A DNA stretch of 64,000 nt from Massilia sp. METH4 (lineage in GTDB: Bacteria > Pseudomonadota > Gammaproteobacteria > Burkholderiales > Burkholderiaceae_D). The notes under the pieces were generated by a model. That model did no database searches, was not told where the DNA came from, and was given only the letters and a program-made list of their open reading frames with translations. A program made the translations under genes and the position numbers. Position 1 is the first letter of the stretch; every line of letters begins with the position of its first letter. Of the stretch, positions 34,112 to 42,823 are shown piece by piece. The DNA lies in the NCBI RefSeq assembly GCF_037094685.1, contig NZ_CP146614.1, forward strand, positions 1,860,001-1,924,000, in the 5' to 3' direction.

Positions 34112-35020
34112 ATGATGACTTTACCCGACTCGATCCGCGTGTTCGAACGCGGTTGGCTTTCCGCCAACAATGTACTGCTGGTCGGCCGCCATGACACGGC
34201 GCTGATCGATAGCGGCTACGTAACACATGCGCCGCAAACGCTCGAGCTGGTGCGCCATGCGCTGCCGGGCCGCCACCTGGACCGGCTGTTCACCACGCAC
34301 CTGCATTCCGACCATTGCGGCGGCAACGCGCTCTTGCAGGCCCACTATGGCTGCGACACGTTCGTGCCGGCCGCCGAGGAAGCGAAGGTGCGCCACTGGG
34401 ATGAAGACGCGCTGACGTTCCGCGCCACCGGCCAGCAATGCCCACGTTTCACGATCGACGGCGTGGTGAAGCCGGGCGACGTGCTGACGGTGGGCGGCCT
34501 CGAATGGCAGGTGCTGGGCGCCCCTGGCCACCATGCTCACTCGCTGATCTGGTACTGCCCCGAGCACAAGGTGCTGATATCGGCGGATGCGCTGTGGCAG
34601 AACGGCTTTGGCGTGATCTTCCCCGAGCTGGAAGGGGAGGAGGGCTTCGCCGAGGCGGGCGCCACGCTCGACCTGATCGCCGCGCTGGACGTGCGGCTCG
34701 TGATCCCCGGCCATGGCGCGATCTTCGACGACGTGGAAGCCTCGCTGGCGCGTGCCCGGCGGCGGCTCGATTTCCTGTCGTCGAAACCGGCCAACAACGC
34801 CGAATACGCGGTGAAGGTGCTGCTCAAGTTCCTGTTGCTGGAACGCCAGCGCATTCCCGTCGCCGGCGTGCAGGCACTGCTCGCGTCGATTCCGCTGGTT
34901 GTCGAGACGAACCGTCGCCACCTGCATAAATCGGAAGAAGAACTGGCCGCCTGGGCCATCAAGCAGCTGGTGCGGGGCCTGGCCGCCAAGGTCGAGGGCG
35001 ACGACCTGGTGAACGTGTAG
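34112..35020 (+). CDS. MBL-fold metallo-hydrolase
   Basis: A 302-residue metallo-beta-lactamase-fold enzyme with the zinc motif THLHSDH (H63, H65, D67, H68), then GHHAHSLI, SADAL and PGHGAI as the further ligands. The C-terminal region (about 215-300) carries a helical extension seen in the glyoxalase-II-like group that includes LACTB2-type hydrolases. The substrate is not determined by sequence. ATG 34112 and ATG 34115 are both possible; the TTG two codons upstream is less likely. Confidence 0.82.
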   Translation: MMTLPDSIRVFERGWLSANNVLLVGRHDTALIDSGYVTHAPQTLELVRHALPGRHLDRLFTTHLHSDHCGGNALLQAHYGCDTFVPAAEEAKVRHWDEDALTFRATGQQCPRFTIDGVVKPGDVLTVGGLEWQVLGAPGHHAHSLIWYCPEHKVLISADALWQNGFGVIFPELEGEEGFAEAGATLDLIAALDVRLVIPGHGAIFDDVEASLARARRRLDFLSSKPANNAEYAVKVLLKFLLLERQRIPVAGVQALLASIPLVVETNRRHLHKSEEELAAWAIKQLVRGLAAKVEGDDLVNV

Positions 35021-35044
35021 TGTGTGGCGCCATCGGGTAGAGCG

Positions 35045-35095
35045 TTCCGTCTAGAATTCGCACGATCGTACTTTTATAAGTCTATAATCGTCCGA
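35045..35095 (+). promoter_or_regulatory. Promoter of the nitronate monooxygenase gene
   Basis: A perfect TATAAT lies at 35083-35088, about 42 bp before the start codon. It is preceded by the near-palindrome ACTTTTATAAGT and flanked by ACGAT and ATCGT half-sites (35063-35091), which look like an operator overlapping the promoter. The -35 is not clear. Confidence 0.5.
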
Positions 35096-35129
35096 CCCGA
35101 TCAACTTTTCCACTTTCTGCGAGTCGACC

Positions 35130-36083
35130 ATGGCCTTGCCTCCCGTGCTGCAAAACCTGTCCCTTCCCGTGATTGCCTCGCCGATGTTCATCGCCAGCGG
35201 CCCCGCCCTGGTGGCGGCGCAGTGCAAGGCCGGCATCGTCGGCTCCTTCCCGGCGCTGAACGCCCGGCCGGCCGAGCTGCTCGACACGTGGCTGACCGAC
35301 CTGCAGAAGGAACTGGCGGACTTCCAGGCGGCCAATCCCGACAAGAAAGTGGGCCCGATTGCCGTCAACCAGATCGTGCACCAGTCGAACGACCGCCTGG
35401 CGCACGACGTGGAAGTGTGTGTGAAACACCAGGTGCCGATCATCATCTCGTCGCTGCGCGCCCCGCCGAAGGAAATGCTGGACGCGATCCACAGCTACGG
35501 CGGCATCGTGCTGCACGACGTGATCTCGATCCGCCACGCGCAGAAGGCGCTGGAAGCGGGTGTCGATGGCCTGATCCTGGTGGCGGCCGGCGCCGGCGGC
35601 CATGCGGGCACGCTGTCGCCCTTCGCCCTGGTCGGCGAGGTGCGCAAGTTCTTCGACGGTCCCATCGCGCTCTCCGGCTCGATCGCCACCGGCGACGCAA
35701 TCCTGGCCGCGCAGGCGATGGGCGCCGACTTCGCCTACATCGGCTCGCGCTGGCTGGCGACCAAGGAATCGAACGTGACGGACGCCTACCGCGAAGCGAT
35801 CGTGGAATCGAACGCGGCGGACGTGATCTACACGAACCTGTTCACCGGCGTGCACGGCAACTACCTGAAGAAATCGATCGTGGCCGCCGGCCTCGATCCT
35901 GAAGCCCTGCCGGAATCGGACAAGAGCAAGATGAGCTTCGGCTCGGGCAGCGCGAAGGCATGGCGCGACATCTGGGGCGCCGGCCAGGGGGTGGGGTTGA
36001 TGGATGACGTGCCGACGACGGCGGAGATGGTGGAGCGGTTGAAGGCCGAGTACGAGGCGGCGCGCAAGCGGCTCGCGCTGTAA
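35130..36083 (+). CDS. Nitronate monooxygenase family flavoprotein
   Basis: A 317-residue FMN-binding TIM barrel of the 2-nitropropane dioxygenase/nitronate monooxygenase family. Motifs are PVIASPMFIASGP at the start, HDVISIRHAQKALEAGVDGLI, AGAGGHAG and the phosphate site ALSGSIATGDAILAAQAMGADFAYIGSRWLAT. It would detoxify nitronates, although many family members have other substrates. It has its own TATAAT promoter and is followed by a 15-bp hairpin. Confidence 0.85.
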   Translation: MALPPVLQNLSLPVIASPMFIASGPALVAAQCKAGIVGSFPALNARPAELLDTWLTDLQKELADFQAANPDKKVGPIAVNQIVHQSNDRLAHDVEVCVKHQVPIIISSLRAPPKEMLDAIHSYGGIVLHDVISIRHAQKALEAGVDGLILVAAGAGGHAGTLSPFALVGEVRKFFDGPIALSGSIATGDAILAAQAMGADFAYIGSRWLATKESNVTDAYREAIVESNAADVIYTNLFTGVHGNYLKKSIVAAGLDPEALPESDKSKMSFGSGSAKAWRDIWGAGQGVGLMDDVPTTAEMVERLKAEYEAARKRLAL

Positions 36084-36102
36084 GGCGGGGGAAGGGAAAA
36101 CC

Positions 36103-36135
36103 GGTGTCGTACACCTCTGCGAGGTGTACGACACC
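36103..36135. terminator. 15-bp perfect hairpin between convergent genes
   Basis: GGTGTCGTACACCTC (36103-36117) and its exact complement (36121-36135) enclose a 3-nt loop. Each arm is itself nearly palindromic (GGTGTCGTACACC). It separates the convergent nitronate monooxygenase and isochorismatase-like genes. No U-tract follows, so it may be a dispersed repeat acting as a bidirectional terminator. Confidence 0.6.
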
Positions 36136-36150
36136 AGGTGCATCATGCGA

Positions 36151-36837
36151 TTACTTCGCCGCCACCGGCGCCAGCGTCTCATGCTGCGAAGCGGTACGCT
36201 GCGGCGCCTTGTGCACCATCGTGTACGCGTAGTCCACGCCCATGCCGTACGCGCCCGAGTGTTCCTTGACGATCTTCATCACGGCATCATACGTATCGCG
36301 GTGCGCCCAGTCGCGCTGCCATTCCAGCAGCACCTGCTGCCACGTCACCGGCACCACGCCGGCCTGGATCATGCGCTGCATGGCCATGTCGTGCGCTTCC
36401 TTCGACGTGCCGCCCGAAGCGTCGGACACCATATAGATCTCGTAGCCGCCTTCCAGCATCGCGCACAGCGCGAACGTGGTATTGCACACTTCCGTCCACA
36501 GGCCGGCCACGATCACTTTCTTGCGGCCGTTCTTTGCCAGCGCGTCGCGCACTTTCTGGTCGTCCCAGGAATTCATCGAGGTGCGTTCCAGGATGTCCTG
36601 GCCGGGGAATACGTCCAGCAGTTCCGGGTAGGTGTGGCCGGAGAAGCTCAGCGTTTCCACCGTGGTGATCGTGGTGGGAATGTTGAATACCTTGGCCGCT
36701 TTCGCCAGGCCGACGGTATTGTTCTTCAAGACCTGGCGGTCGATCGATTGCACGCCGAACGCCATCTGCGGCTGGTGGTCGATGAAGATGATCTGGCTGT
36801 TGTGCGGGGTCAGGACTTCCAGTTTTTCCGTGCTCAT
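36151..36837 (-). CDS. Isochorismatase-family hydrolase (YcaC-like)
   Basis: A 228-residue cysteine hydrolase. The catalytic set includes D20 in FIDHQPQM and C118 in GLWTEVCNTTFAL, with the cis-peptide segment between them. This matches the YcaC subgroup, whose substrate is unknown. ATG 36837 has AGAGG upstream. It is followed by a hairpin and is independent of the sigma factor gene on its other side. Confidence 0.83.
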   Translation of the reverse strand: MSTEKLEVLTPHNSQIIFIDHQPQMAFGVQSIDRQVLKNNTVGLAKAAKVFNIPTTITTVETLSFSGHTYPELLDVFPGQDILERTSMNSWDDQKVRDALAKNGRKKVIVAGLWTEVCNTTFALCAMLEGGYEIYMVSDASGGTSKEAHDMAMQRMIQAGVVPVTWQQVLLEWQRDWAHRDTYDAVMKIVKEHSGAYGMGVDYAYTMVHKAPQRTASQHETLAPVAAK

Positions 36838-36904
36838 GGGGACCTCTGAAGGGGTGAATTGTGCGGAAAATGGTAGTCCAGGCAACCTCGCATGCCCATT
36901 GGCC

Positions 36905-37696
36905 TTAGGTGGTAGGCAGCGGGGCCCCGATCAAGGGTGGCACGGCCATGACCCGCGGCTGCACGGCATACAGCGTGCCATCGTCAAAGCTGAGCAGCAC
37001 ATCGATGCGTCCGTAGCGCAGCACGGCCACGCCCGGCGCGCCGTTGACGCATTGCAAGCGGGCGCTCGTGCCCGGCGCGGCCAGGGCGTGCGGCGCCGCG
37101 CGGTCGAGCAGGCCGACGACGTCGAGCCCGCGCACCAGCCGCACCACCGCATCCTCGTCGTGGCGGCGGATCGCCTCCACGAACGCATGGGCCAGCCGCG
37201 CGCTGTCGGCGCTGGCGCCGCGGCGCGCGGGGCCCGCCTGTACCCGCGCCTTCGCCCGGCGCACGAGCTGGCGCGAATGGTCCGTTTTCAATCCGAGGAT
37301 GCGGGCGATCTCCGCATGCGGCACGTCGAACACTTCGTGCAACAGCAGCGCCGCGCGCTCGTCGGGCGAGAGGCGCTGCAACATCAGCAGCATGCCGTAC
37401 GACAGCTCGCACAGGCGTTCCACCTCGTCCGTGCCGGATGGCGGCTCGTCTTCCAGCCACGGTTCCGGCAGCGCGATTTCCCGTTTCGCCCGGCGCAGCC
37501 GGTCGAGCGCCAGCCGCGTGGCCACCGTCGTCAGCCAGGCGACCGGCGTTTCCAGTCTGGCATGGTCGGCGGCGTGCCAGCGCAGCCAGGTGTCCTGCAC
37601 CACGTCTTCCGCCTCGGCCACGCTGCCCAGCATGCGGTAGGCGATCGACAACAGGCGCCGGCGCGACGCTTCGAATTGCGCAATCGAATCGTTCAT
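36905..37696 (-). CDS. ECF sigma factor, SigJ-like with C-terminal extension
   Basis: A 263-residue RNA polymerase sigma factor. Region 2 covers about 8-75 (LLSIAYRMLGSVAEAEDVVQDTWLRW) and region 4 about 100-160 (LSPDERAALLLHEVFDVPHAEIARILGLKTDHSRQLVRRAKARV). An extra C-terminal domain of about 95 residues is SnoaL-like, as in the SigJ/ECF41 group, where it modulates activity. No anti-sigma gene is adjacent, as expected for this group. AAGGAGG precedes ATG 37696. Confidence 0.85.
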   Translation of the reverse strand: MNDSIAQFEASRRRLLSIAYRMLGSVAEAEDVVQDTWLRWHAADHARLETPVAWLTTVATRLALDRLRRAKREIALPEPWLEDEPPSGTDEVERLCELSYGMLLMLQRLSPDERAALLLHEVFDVPHAEIARILGLKTDHSRQLVRRAKARVQAGPARRGASADSARLAHAFVEAIRRHDEDAVVRLVRGLDVVGLLDRAAPHALAAPGTSARLQCVNGAPGVAVLRYGRIDVLLSFDDGTLYAVQPRVMAVPPLIGAPLPTT

Positions 37697-37817
37697 CTCA
37701 TCCTCCTTGCGTGGATGACGCATGAGACCGGGAAAACGTGACAACGGCCGAAAAAATTTCCCTGTCACGGCCGCGGTGCGTGGCGCGTCAAGCGGGCACA
37801 CTCACCAAGGAGCCGCC

Positions 37818-38408
37818 ATGCACATGATCCCCACCGTCATCGAAAACACGGGCCGGACCGAACGGGCCTATGACATCTACTCGCGCCTGCTGCGCGAACG
37901 CATCGTCTTCCTCGTCGGCCCCGTCACCGACGAATCGGCCAACCTGATCGTCGCGCAACTGCTGTTCCTGGAATCGGAGAACCCCGACAAGGATATTTCA
38001 CTGTACATCAACTCGCCCGGCGGGTCCGTCTACGCGGGCCTGGCGGTCTACGACACGATGCAATTCATCCGGCCGGCGGTGGCCACGATCTGCACGGGTT
38101 TCGCGGCCAGCATGGGCGCCTTCCTGCTGGCGGCGGGGGAGAAGGGCAAGCGCCATGCGCTGCCGAATGCCCGCATCATGATCCACCAGCCCAGTGGCGG
38201 TTCGCAGGGCACGGCGGCAGATGTGGAGATACAGGCAAGGGAGGTGCTGCACCTGCGCGAGCGGCTGAACCGGCTGTTCGCCGAGCGCACGGGGCAGGAT
38301 ATCGCGCGCGTGGCGCGCGATTCGGACCGGGATAACTTCATGTCGGCCACGCAGGCCGTCGAGTACGGCCTGGTGGACGCGGTGCTGCGGCCGCGCGAGA
38401 CCGCCTAG
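37818..38408 (+). CDS. ClpP-type protease subunit, stand-alone paralogue
   Basis: A 196-residue Clp proteolytic subunit with the full triad: S98 (GFAASMGAF), H123 (MIHQPSGG) and D172 (DSDRDNF). The main clpP normally lies with tig and clpX, which are absent here, so this is probably a second copy. AAGGAG stands upstream of ATG 37818; ATG 37824 is possible. It is divergent from the ECF sigma factor gene across 121 bp, and its stop overlaps the convergent hpt gene by 4 bp. Confidence 0.85.
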   Translation: MHMIPTVIENTGRTERAYDIYSRLLRERIVFLVGPVTDESANLIVAQLLFLESENPDKDISLYINSPGGSVYAGLAVYDTMQFIRPAVATICTGFAASMGAFLLAAGEKGKRHALPNARIMIHQPSGGSQGTAADVEIQAREVLHLRERLNRLFAERTGQDIARVARDSDRDNFMSATQAVEYGLVDAVLRPRETA

Positions 38409-38977
38409 TTGGACAGGTCCGCGTTGTCGAGCGCCCACAGGCCCGGCAGGTTGCGCCAGTAGTTGTAGGCATCCATGCCGTAACCCACCACGAAACGGTT
38501 CGGGATGACGAGGCCGACCAGGTCGGGCTTGATGGGCTTGGTCTTGCCGATCGCCTTGTCGCAGAACACGACGATGACGACTTCCTTGGCGCCCATTTCC
38601 AGCAGGCGCTGCTTCACGTGCGCCAGCGTCTCGCCTTCGTCGAGGATATCGTCCACGACGATCACGGTGCGGCCCTCGACATTCGAGCGGGGCACCACCT
38701 TCCACACCACTTCGCCGCCGCGGTCTTCGTCGCCGTAGCGGCTCACGTGGATGTAGTCGAATTCGAGGGGGAACGTCAGCTGCGGCAGCAGGTTGCCGGT
38801 GAAGACGACGGCGCCGCCCATCACGCCGAGCACGAGCGGGAATTCCTCGAGCGCGTTGAAGCGCGCGTTCAGGTCGCCGGCCACCTGGCGCACGGCGTCG
38901 GACACCTGCTGGGCGGTAAAGATTTCCTCGGCGTTGTCCAGCAGCGCACGGGCCCGTTGATGATGAAATTCTTGCAT
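38405..38977 (-). CDS. hpt: Hypoxanthine-guanine phosphoribosyltransferase
   Basis: A 190-residue type I phosphoribosyltransferase that salvages hypoxanthine/guanine to IMP/GMP. The PRPP-binding motif is [13 protein letters not shown], preceded by the flexible-loop segment [10 protein letters not shown] and followed by the purine site [20 protein letters not shown]. The length fits the beta-proteobacterial form. The gene stands alone; its stop overlaps the convergent clpP stop. Confidence 0.88.
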   Translation of the reverse strand: MQEFHHQRARALLDNAEEIFTAQQVSDAVRQVAGDLNARFNALEEFPLVLGVMGGAVVFTGNLLPQLTFPLEFDYIHVSRYGDEDRGGEVVWKVVPRSNVEGRTVIVVDDILDEGETLAHVKQRLLEMGAKEVVIVVFCDKAIGKTKPIKPDLVGLVIPNRFVVGYGMDAYNYWRNLPGLWALDNADLSN

Positions 38978-39096
38978 GACGTGGAAAGTACAGTTGAAAA
39001 ATGCGCCAATTATCCGCGATTACGGTGCGGTTGTCCGGCCCGGATTCAACCGTACTGGCAATGTGTAGCGCAAGTATCCGCCTTGCCTTCAGTCAT

Positions 39097-40347
39097 TCAG
39101 TCATAGCGGCGCTGGTCGTCGATCACCTTGCCATCGTTCGGCAGGCTGCCCCGTTGCATGAAGATTACTTCGCCGCGCAGCTTCGTCACATCGCGCAGGG
39201 TCGCCACGATGGCGGCGCCGTCGCCGGCCGTTGCCGGATCGTCCACTTCGCACTGCAAGGTCATCGTTTCGTCCGCGATCGTGCCTGTCACCACCAGCCG
39301 CGCCCTGGCGATGCCATGGCGCCGCGCCACCTCGTGCACCTGCGACGGATGGACGAACATCGCCCGCACCTTCGTCGTCTGGTCCGCGCGGCCCAGCCAG
39401 CCGCGGATGCGCGCATTCGTGCGCCCGCATGGCGATGGCGCCGCGTCGGCCAGCAGGGCGGAGAGATCGCCGGTGGCGAAGCGGATCAGCGGATAGTCCG
39501 GGTTGAACACGGTGAGCACCACTTCGCCCACGTCGCCCGGCGGCACGGGTTCGCCGGTACCGGGCTTGACGATCTCCAGGATTATTTCCTCGTCCAGCAC
39601 CATGCCCGGATTGAGCTTGCCCTCGGTGCGGGTCTCGTAGGCGATGCTGCCGGCGTCGGCCGAGGCGTAGGCCTGGCATACGTGCGGCACGCCGTGATCG
39701 ACGAACCACTTGCGCAGCGAGTCGGGCAGCGCTTCGGCCGATACCAGCGCGTGCTTCAGGCCCGACACGTCCGCCCCCGTTTCAACGGCCTTTTCCATGA
39801 TGAGCTTCAGGAACGATGGCGTGCCCACATAGGTATCCGGTTTCAGTGTGGACATGGCCTGTACCTGCAACTCCGTCTGCCCGCTGCCGGCCGGGATCAC
39901 CGTGCAACCGATGCGCGCAGCACCGCCTTCGACCATGAACGCGGCCGGCGTGAAGTGGTAGGAAAAGCAATTCTGCAGCAGGCCGCCGGCGCGCACGCCG
40001 GCGGCCCACATGGGCCGCGCAAAGCGCCACCAGTCGCGCGAGCGCCCCTCGGGATCGAAGATGGGGCCGGGCGACATGTAGATGCGCGCCAGCGCGCGCG
40101 GCGCCGTGCTGGTGAGGCCACCCAGCGGGCTTTCCTGTTGCTGCAAATCCTTCAGCTGTGCCTTGCGCGTCACGGGCAGCTGCGCCAGCGCCGCGCGGTG
40201 GTCGATGGCCGAGGCTTCCACGCCGCGCAGGATGCGCGCCCAGCCCGGCGCGGTCTGCGCCTGCGCAACGAGGGCAGGCAGGCGCCGCATCAGGTCGCGT
40301 TCGCGGTCGCGCGGATCGCGCGTCTCCAGATCGTCGAGTGAGTTCAT
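39097..40347 (-). CDS. PaaK-like (phenylacetate-CoA ligase family) AMP-binding enzyme
   Basis: A 416-residue AMP-forming ligase of the phenylacetate-CoA ligase family: GGLTSTAPRALARIYMSPGP, YHFTPAAFMVEGGAARIGCTVIPAGSGQTELQ, an adenylate-site segment QAYASADAGSIAYE, and RFATGDLSALL. The usual SSGTTG loop is not obvious, so activity and substrate may deviate from PaaK. It is the last gene of the Liv-type operon; its ATG overlaps the YjbR-like gene's stop. It would activate an aromatic or other carboxylic acid with CoA. Confidence 0.8.
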   Translation of the reverse strand: MNSLDDLETRDPRDRERDLMRRLPALVAQAQTAPGWARILRGVEASAIDHRAALAQLPVTRKAQLKDLQQQESPLGGLTSTAPRALARIYMSPGPIFDPEGRSRDWWRFARPMWAAGVRAGGLLQNCFSYHFTPAAFMVEGGAARIGCTVIPAGSGQTELQVQAMSTLKPDTYVGTPSFLKLIMEKAVETGADVSGLKHALVSAEALPDSLRKWFVDHGVPHVCQAYASADAGSIAYETRTEGKLNPGMVLDEEIILEIVKPGTGEPVPPGDVGEVVLTVFNPDYPLIRFATGDLSALLADAAPSPCGRTNARIRGWLGRADQTTKVRAMFVHPSQVHEVARRHGIARARLVVTGTIADETMTLQCEVDDPATAGDGAAIVATLRDVTKLRGEVIFMQRGSLPNDGKVIDDQRRYD

Positions 40348-40700
40348 GCGCAGCCTTCCAGGATGTCCCTCTGCAGCTTCTTCGTCAGTTTGCCGAACAC
40401 GATTTCATGGGCGCGCGTGAGCAGCGCGGCCGCTTCCTCGTCCGATACGGCCTTCAAGTTCTCGATCTGCACCCACTTCGCCCGCGCCAGGTACGGGGCG
40501 GGGATGATGCCGGGACGGTCCGTCAGCGCGAGGAAGGCGTCGTCGTCGACCTTGAAGCTGATGCGGCTTGCCTTCGGATCGGCATCGGTCGCGGCAAACA
40601 TCTTGCCGCCAACCGAAAACACGAGGCTCGATTCCCATTTCACGTCCTGCGTGGCACCGGGCAGCCCTGCGCACAGTTTCTTCGCCTTGGCCAGGTTCAT
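40344..40700 (-). CDS. MmcQ/YjbR-family protein
   Basis: A 118-residue protein with LCAGLPGATQDVKWESSLVFSVGGKMFA, the pattern of the MmcQ/YjbR (double-wing DNA-binding-fold) family. Its function is unknown. ATG 40700 overlaps the livF stop (ATGA) and its stop overlaps the next gene's ATG, so it is firmly inside the transport operon. A GTG nine bases upstream is possible. Confidence 0.82.
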   Translation of the reverse strand: MNLAKAKKLCAGLPGATQDVKWESSLVFSVGGKMFAATDADPKASRISFKVDDDAFLALTDRPGIIPAPYLARAKWVQIENLKAVSDEEAAALLTRAHEIVFGKLTKKLQRDILEGCA

Positions 40701-41497
40701 GACAGCCACCGTTTGCGCCGCTTGTAGAATTTCTGGTCGCGGAAGCTCTTGCGCCCCGCAGCGGCTACACCCAGGTAGAACTCCTTCACATCCTCGTTGG
40801 CCGCCAGCTCGGCAGCGTCGCCTTCCATCACGACGCGGCCGTTTTCGAGGATGTAGCCGAAGTCCGCATAGCGCAGCGCCACCATCGTGTTCTGCTCGGC
40901 CAGCAGGAAGGACACGCCCTCGTTCGTATTCAAGTCCTTGACGATGCCGAAGATCTCTTCCACGATCTGCGGGGCGATGCCCATCGAAGGCTCATCGAGC
41001 AGGATCATCGACGGCTTCGCCATCAGCGCGCGCCCGATCGCACACATTTGCTGCTCGCCGCCGGACGTGTAACCGGCCTGGCTGGCGCGCCGCTCCCGAA
41101 GGCGAGGGAAATAGCGGTACACCCGGTCGAGCTCCTCGCGCAGTTCCGCGCGGGTGAGCTTCCTCGTGTAGGCACCGGTCAGCAGGTTTTCCTCGATCGT
41201 CAGGTGGCCGAAGCAGTGGCGGCCCTCCATCACCTGCGCCAGGCCCCGCGTCACCAGTTCGTTCGGCGTGAGCTGGTCCACGCGCTCGCCGTTGAAGCGC
41301 ACTTCGCCCTTCGTCACGTCGCCCCGCTCGCCGCGCAGCAGCGTGGAGATCGTCTTCAGGGTGGTGGACTTGCCCGCGCCGTTGGCGCCCAGCAGGGCCA
41401 CGATGGACCCTTTCGGCACTTCCAGCGACACGCCTTTCAGCACGAGGATCACGTGATCGTAGATCACCTCGATATTGTTGACGGAAAGGCCGGTCAT
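40697..41497 (-). CDS. livF: Branched-chain-amino-acid-type ABC transporter ATPase (LivF)
   Basis: A 266-residue ABC ATPase. Walker A is GANGAGKST, the signature is TSGGEQQM (Thr for the usual Leu), and Walker B is SMILLDEPSMG. The LivF-type ending KEFYLG precedes an extra basic tail (KSFRDQKFYKRRKRWL) of about 20 residues. It pairs with LivG in the ATPase dimer. The ATG overlaps the substrate-binding protein's stop. Confidence 0.9.
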   Translation of the reverse strand: MTGLSVNNIEVIYDHVILVLKGVSLEVPKGSIVALLGANGAGKSTTLKTISTLLRGERGDVTKGEVRFNGERVDQLTPNELVTRGLAQVMEGRHCFGHLTIEENLLTGAYTRKLTRAELREELDRVYRYFPRLRERRASQAGYTSGGEQQMCAIGRALMAKPSMILLDEPSMGIAPQIVEEIFGIVKDLNTNEGVSFLLAEQNTMVALRYADFGYILENGRVVMEGDAAELAANEDVKEFYLGVAAAGRKSFRDQKFYKRRKRWLS

Positions 41498-42789
41498 GGC
41501 ATGCAGGCCGGCTTGATGTTCTTCTCGGCCGCGTATTTGTTCGACGAGTCGTCGACGAGCTTCTTCACCAGCGCGCGGTCGCCCACGATCCAGTTCGGCG
41601 TGATGGCATTCCACTTCTTGCCGTCCCATTGCTGTACCTTCACGGCGCCGGAACCCTCATGGTCTTCGCAGCTCGTCTTTACGGTGGGGAACATGTTCAC
41701 GGCGCCGATCGCCTTTTGCCGCGCCGCGTCGAGATTCAGGTGTTCGAGTCCCCAGCGCAGCTGCTCGCCTGTCACCGGCTTGCCCTTGCCGAACTTGTCC
41801 TGCGCGGTGCGCATCGCTTCCACGAACAGGATGCCGGCCGTCACGCCGCGCATGTGATACACGGAGCCGATGCGGGCCTGGTCGGCCAGGTTGCCCTTGC
41901 CGGTCTTGTAGAGCTTCGCGCGGATCTCGTCCAGCACCGGGTAGTTGCCGGGCGTGTTGAACGACATCGCCGTATAGCCCTTGGCGGCGTCGCCGGAAGG
42001 CACGGTGTCTTCTTCGGACCCGGCCCACCACACGCCCAGGATCTTCTCGCGCGGGAAGCCGTTGCGCTGCGCCGTCTTGATCGCCACCGAATTCATCACG
42101 CCCCAGCCCCACAGGATCACGTGGTCGGGCCGCGCCTGGCGGATCTGCAGCCACTGCGCCTGCTGCTCGCTGCCGGGCGGCGCCACGGGGATCTTCACGA
42201 GCTCGAAGCCCTGTTGCGTCGCCAGCGCTTCCAGCACCGGCAAAGGTTCCTTGCCGAACGCGGAATCGTGGTACAGGTGCACGATCTTCTTGCCCTTCAG
42301 CGAGCCGCCGTTCTTGTCCGCCAGGTATTTCACCATGGCCGCGGCCTGGCTCCAGTAGCTGGAGATCAATGGGAACACGTAAGGGAACACCTTGCCGTTG
42401 GCGGCGTCCGACCGGCCGTAGCCGATCATCGTCATCGGGATCTTGTCCTTCGGGATGCGGTCGAGGATGCCGTAGGCGATGCTGGTCGACAGCGGCTCGA
42501 CCAGCGTGGCGCCGCCGCGCTGAGTCTTCAGCCGTTCGTAGCATTCCACGCCGCGCGATGGGTTGTATTCCGTCTCGCATTCCTGCCAGGCGATCTTCAC
42601 GCCATTGACGCCGCCGGCCGCGTTGACGAGCGAGAAGTAGTCGATGATGCCCCCATAGAAGCCGGAACCGCCGGAGGCATATGGCCCCACGCGGTAGGAG
42701 GGCAGGGCAACGAACTGTTCCTGCGCGAAGGCCGGCGCGATGGCGCCTGCCAGCACGGCGCCGAAAACGAGGGAGGGCAGCAGCTTCAT
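41494..42789 (-). CDS. Periplasmic substrate-binding protein of the Liv-type transporter
   Basis: A 431-residue type I periplasmic binding protein with a signal peptide (about 1-22, ending APAFAQ). ALPSYRVGPYASGGSGFYGGIIDYFSLVNAAGGVNG is the N-terminal lobe. PNWIVGDRALVKKLVDDSSNKYA ends the protein. This LivK-like group in beta-proteobacteria is linked to aromatic-acid operons, and its ligand is probably an organic acid and not leucine. ATG 42789 has CAGGAG upstream. Confidence 0.88.
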   Translation of the reverse strand: MKLLPSLVFGAVLAGAIAPAFAQEQFVALPSYRVGPYASGGSGFYGGIIDYFSLVNAAGGVNGVKIAWQECETEYNPSRGVECYERLKTQRGGATLVEPLSTSIAYGILDRIPKDKIPMTMIGYGRSDAANGKVFPYVFPLISSYWSQAAAMVKYLADKNGGSLKGKKIVHLYHDSAFGKEPLPVLEALATQQGFELVKIPVAPPGSEQQAQWLQIRQARPDHVILWGWGVMNSVAIKTAQRNGFPREKILGVWWAGSEEDTVPSGDAAKGYTAMSFNTPGNYPVLDEIRAKLYKTGKGNLADQARIGSVYHMRGVTAGILFVEAMRTAQDKFGKGKPVTGEQLRWGLEHLNLDAARQKAIGAVNMFPTVKTSCEDHEGSGAVKVQQWDGKKWNAITPNWIVGDRALVKKLVDDSSNKYAAEKNIKPACMP

Positions 42790-42823
42790 GATGGTCTCCT
42801 GTGATTGTTCTAATGTGATTGTT

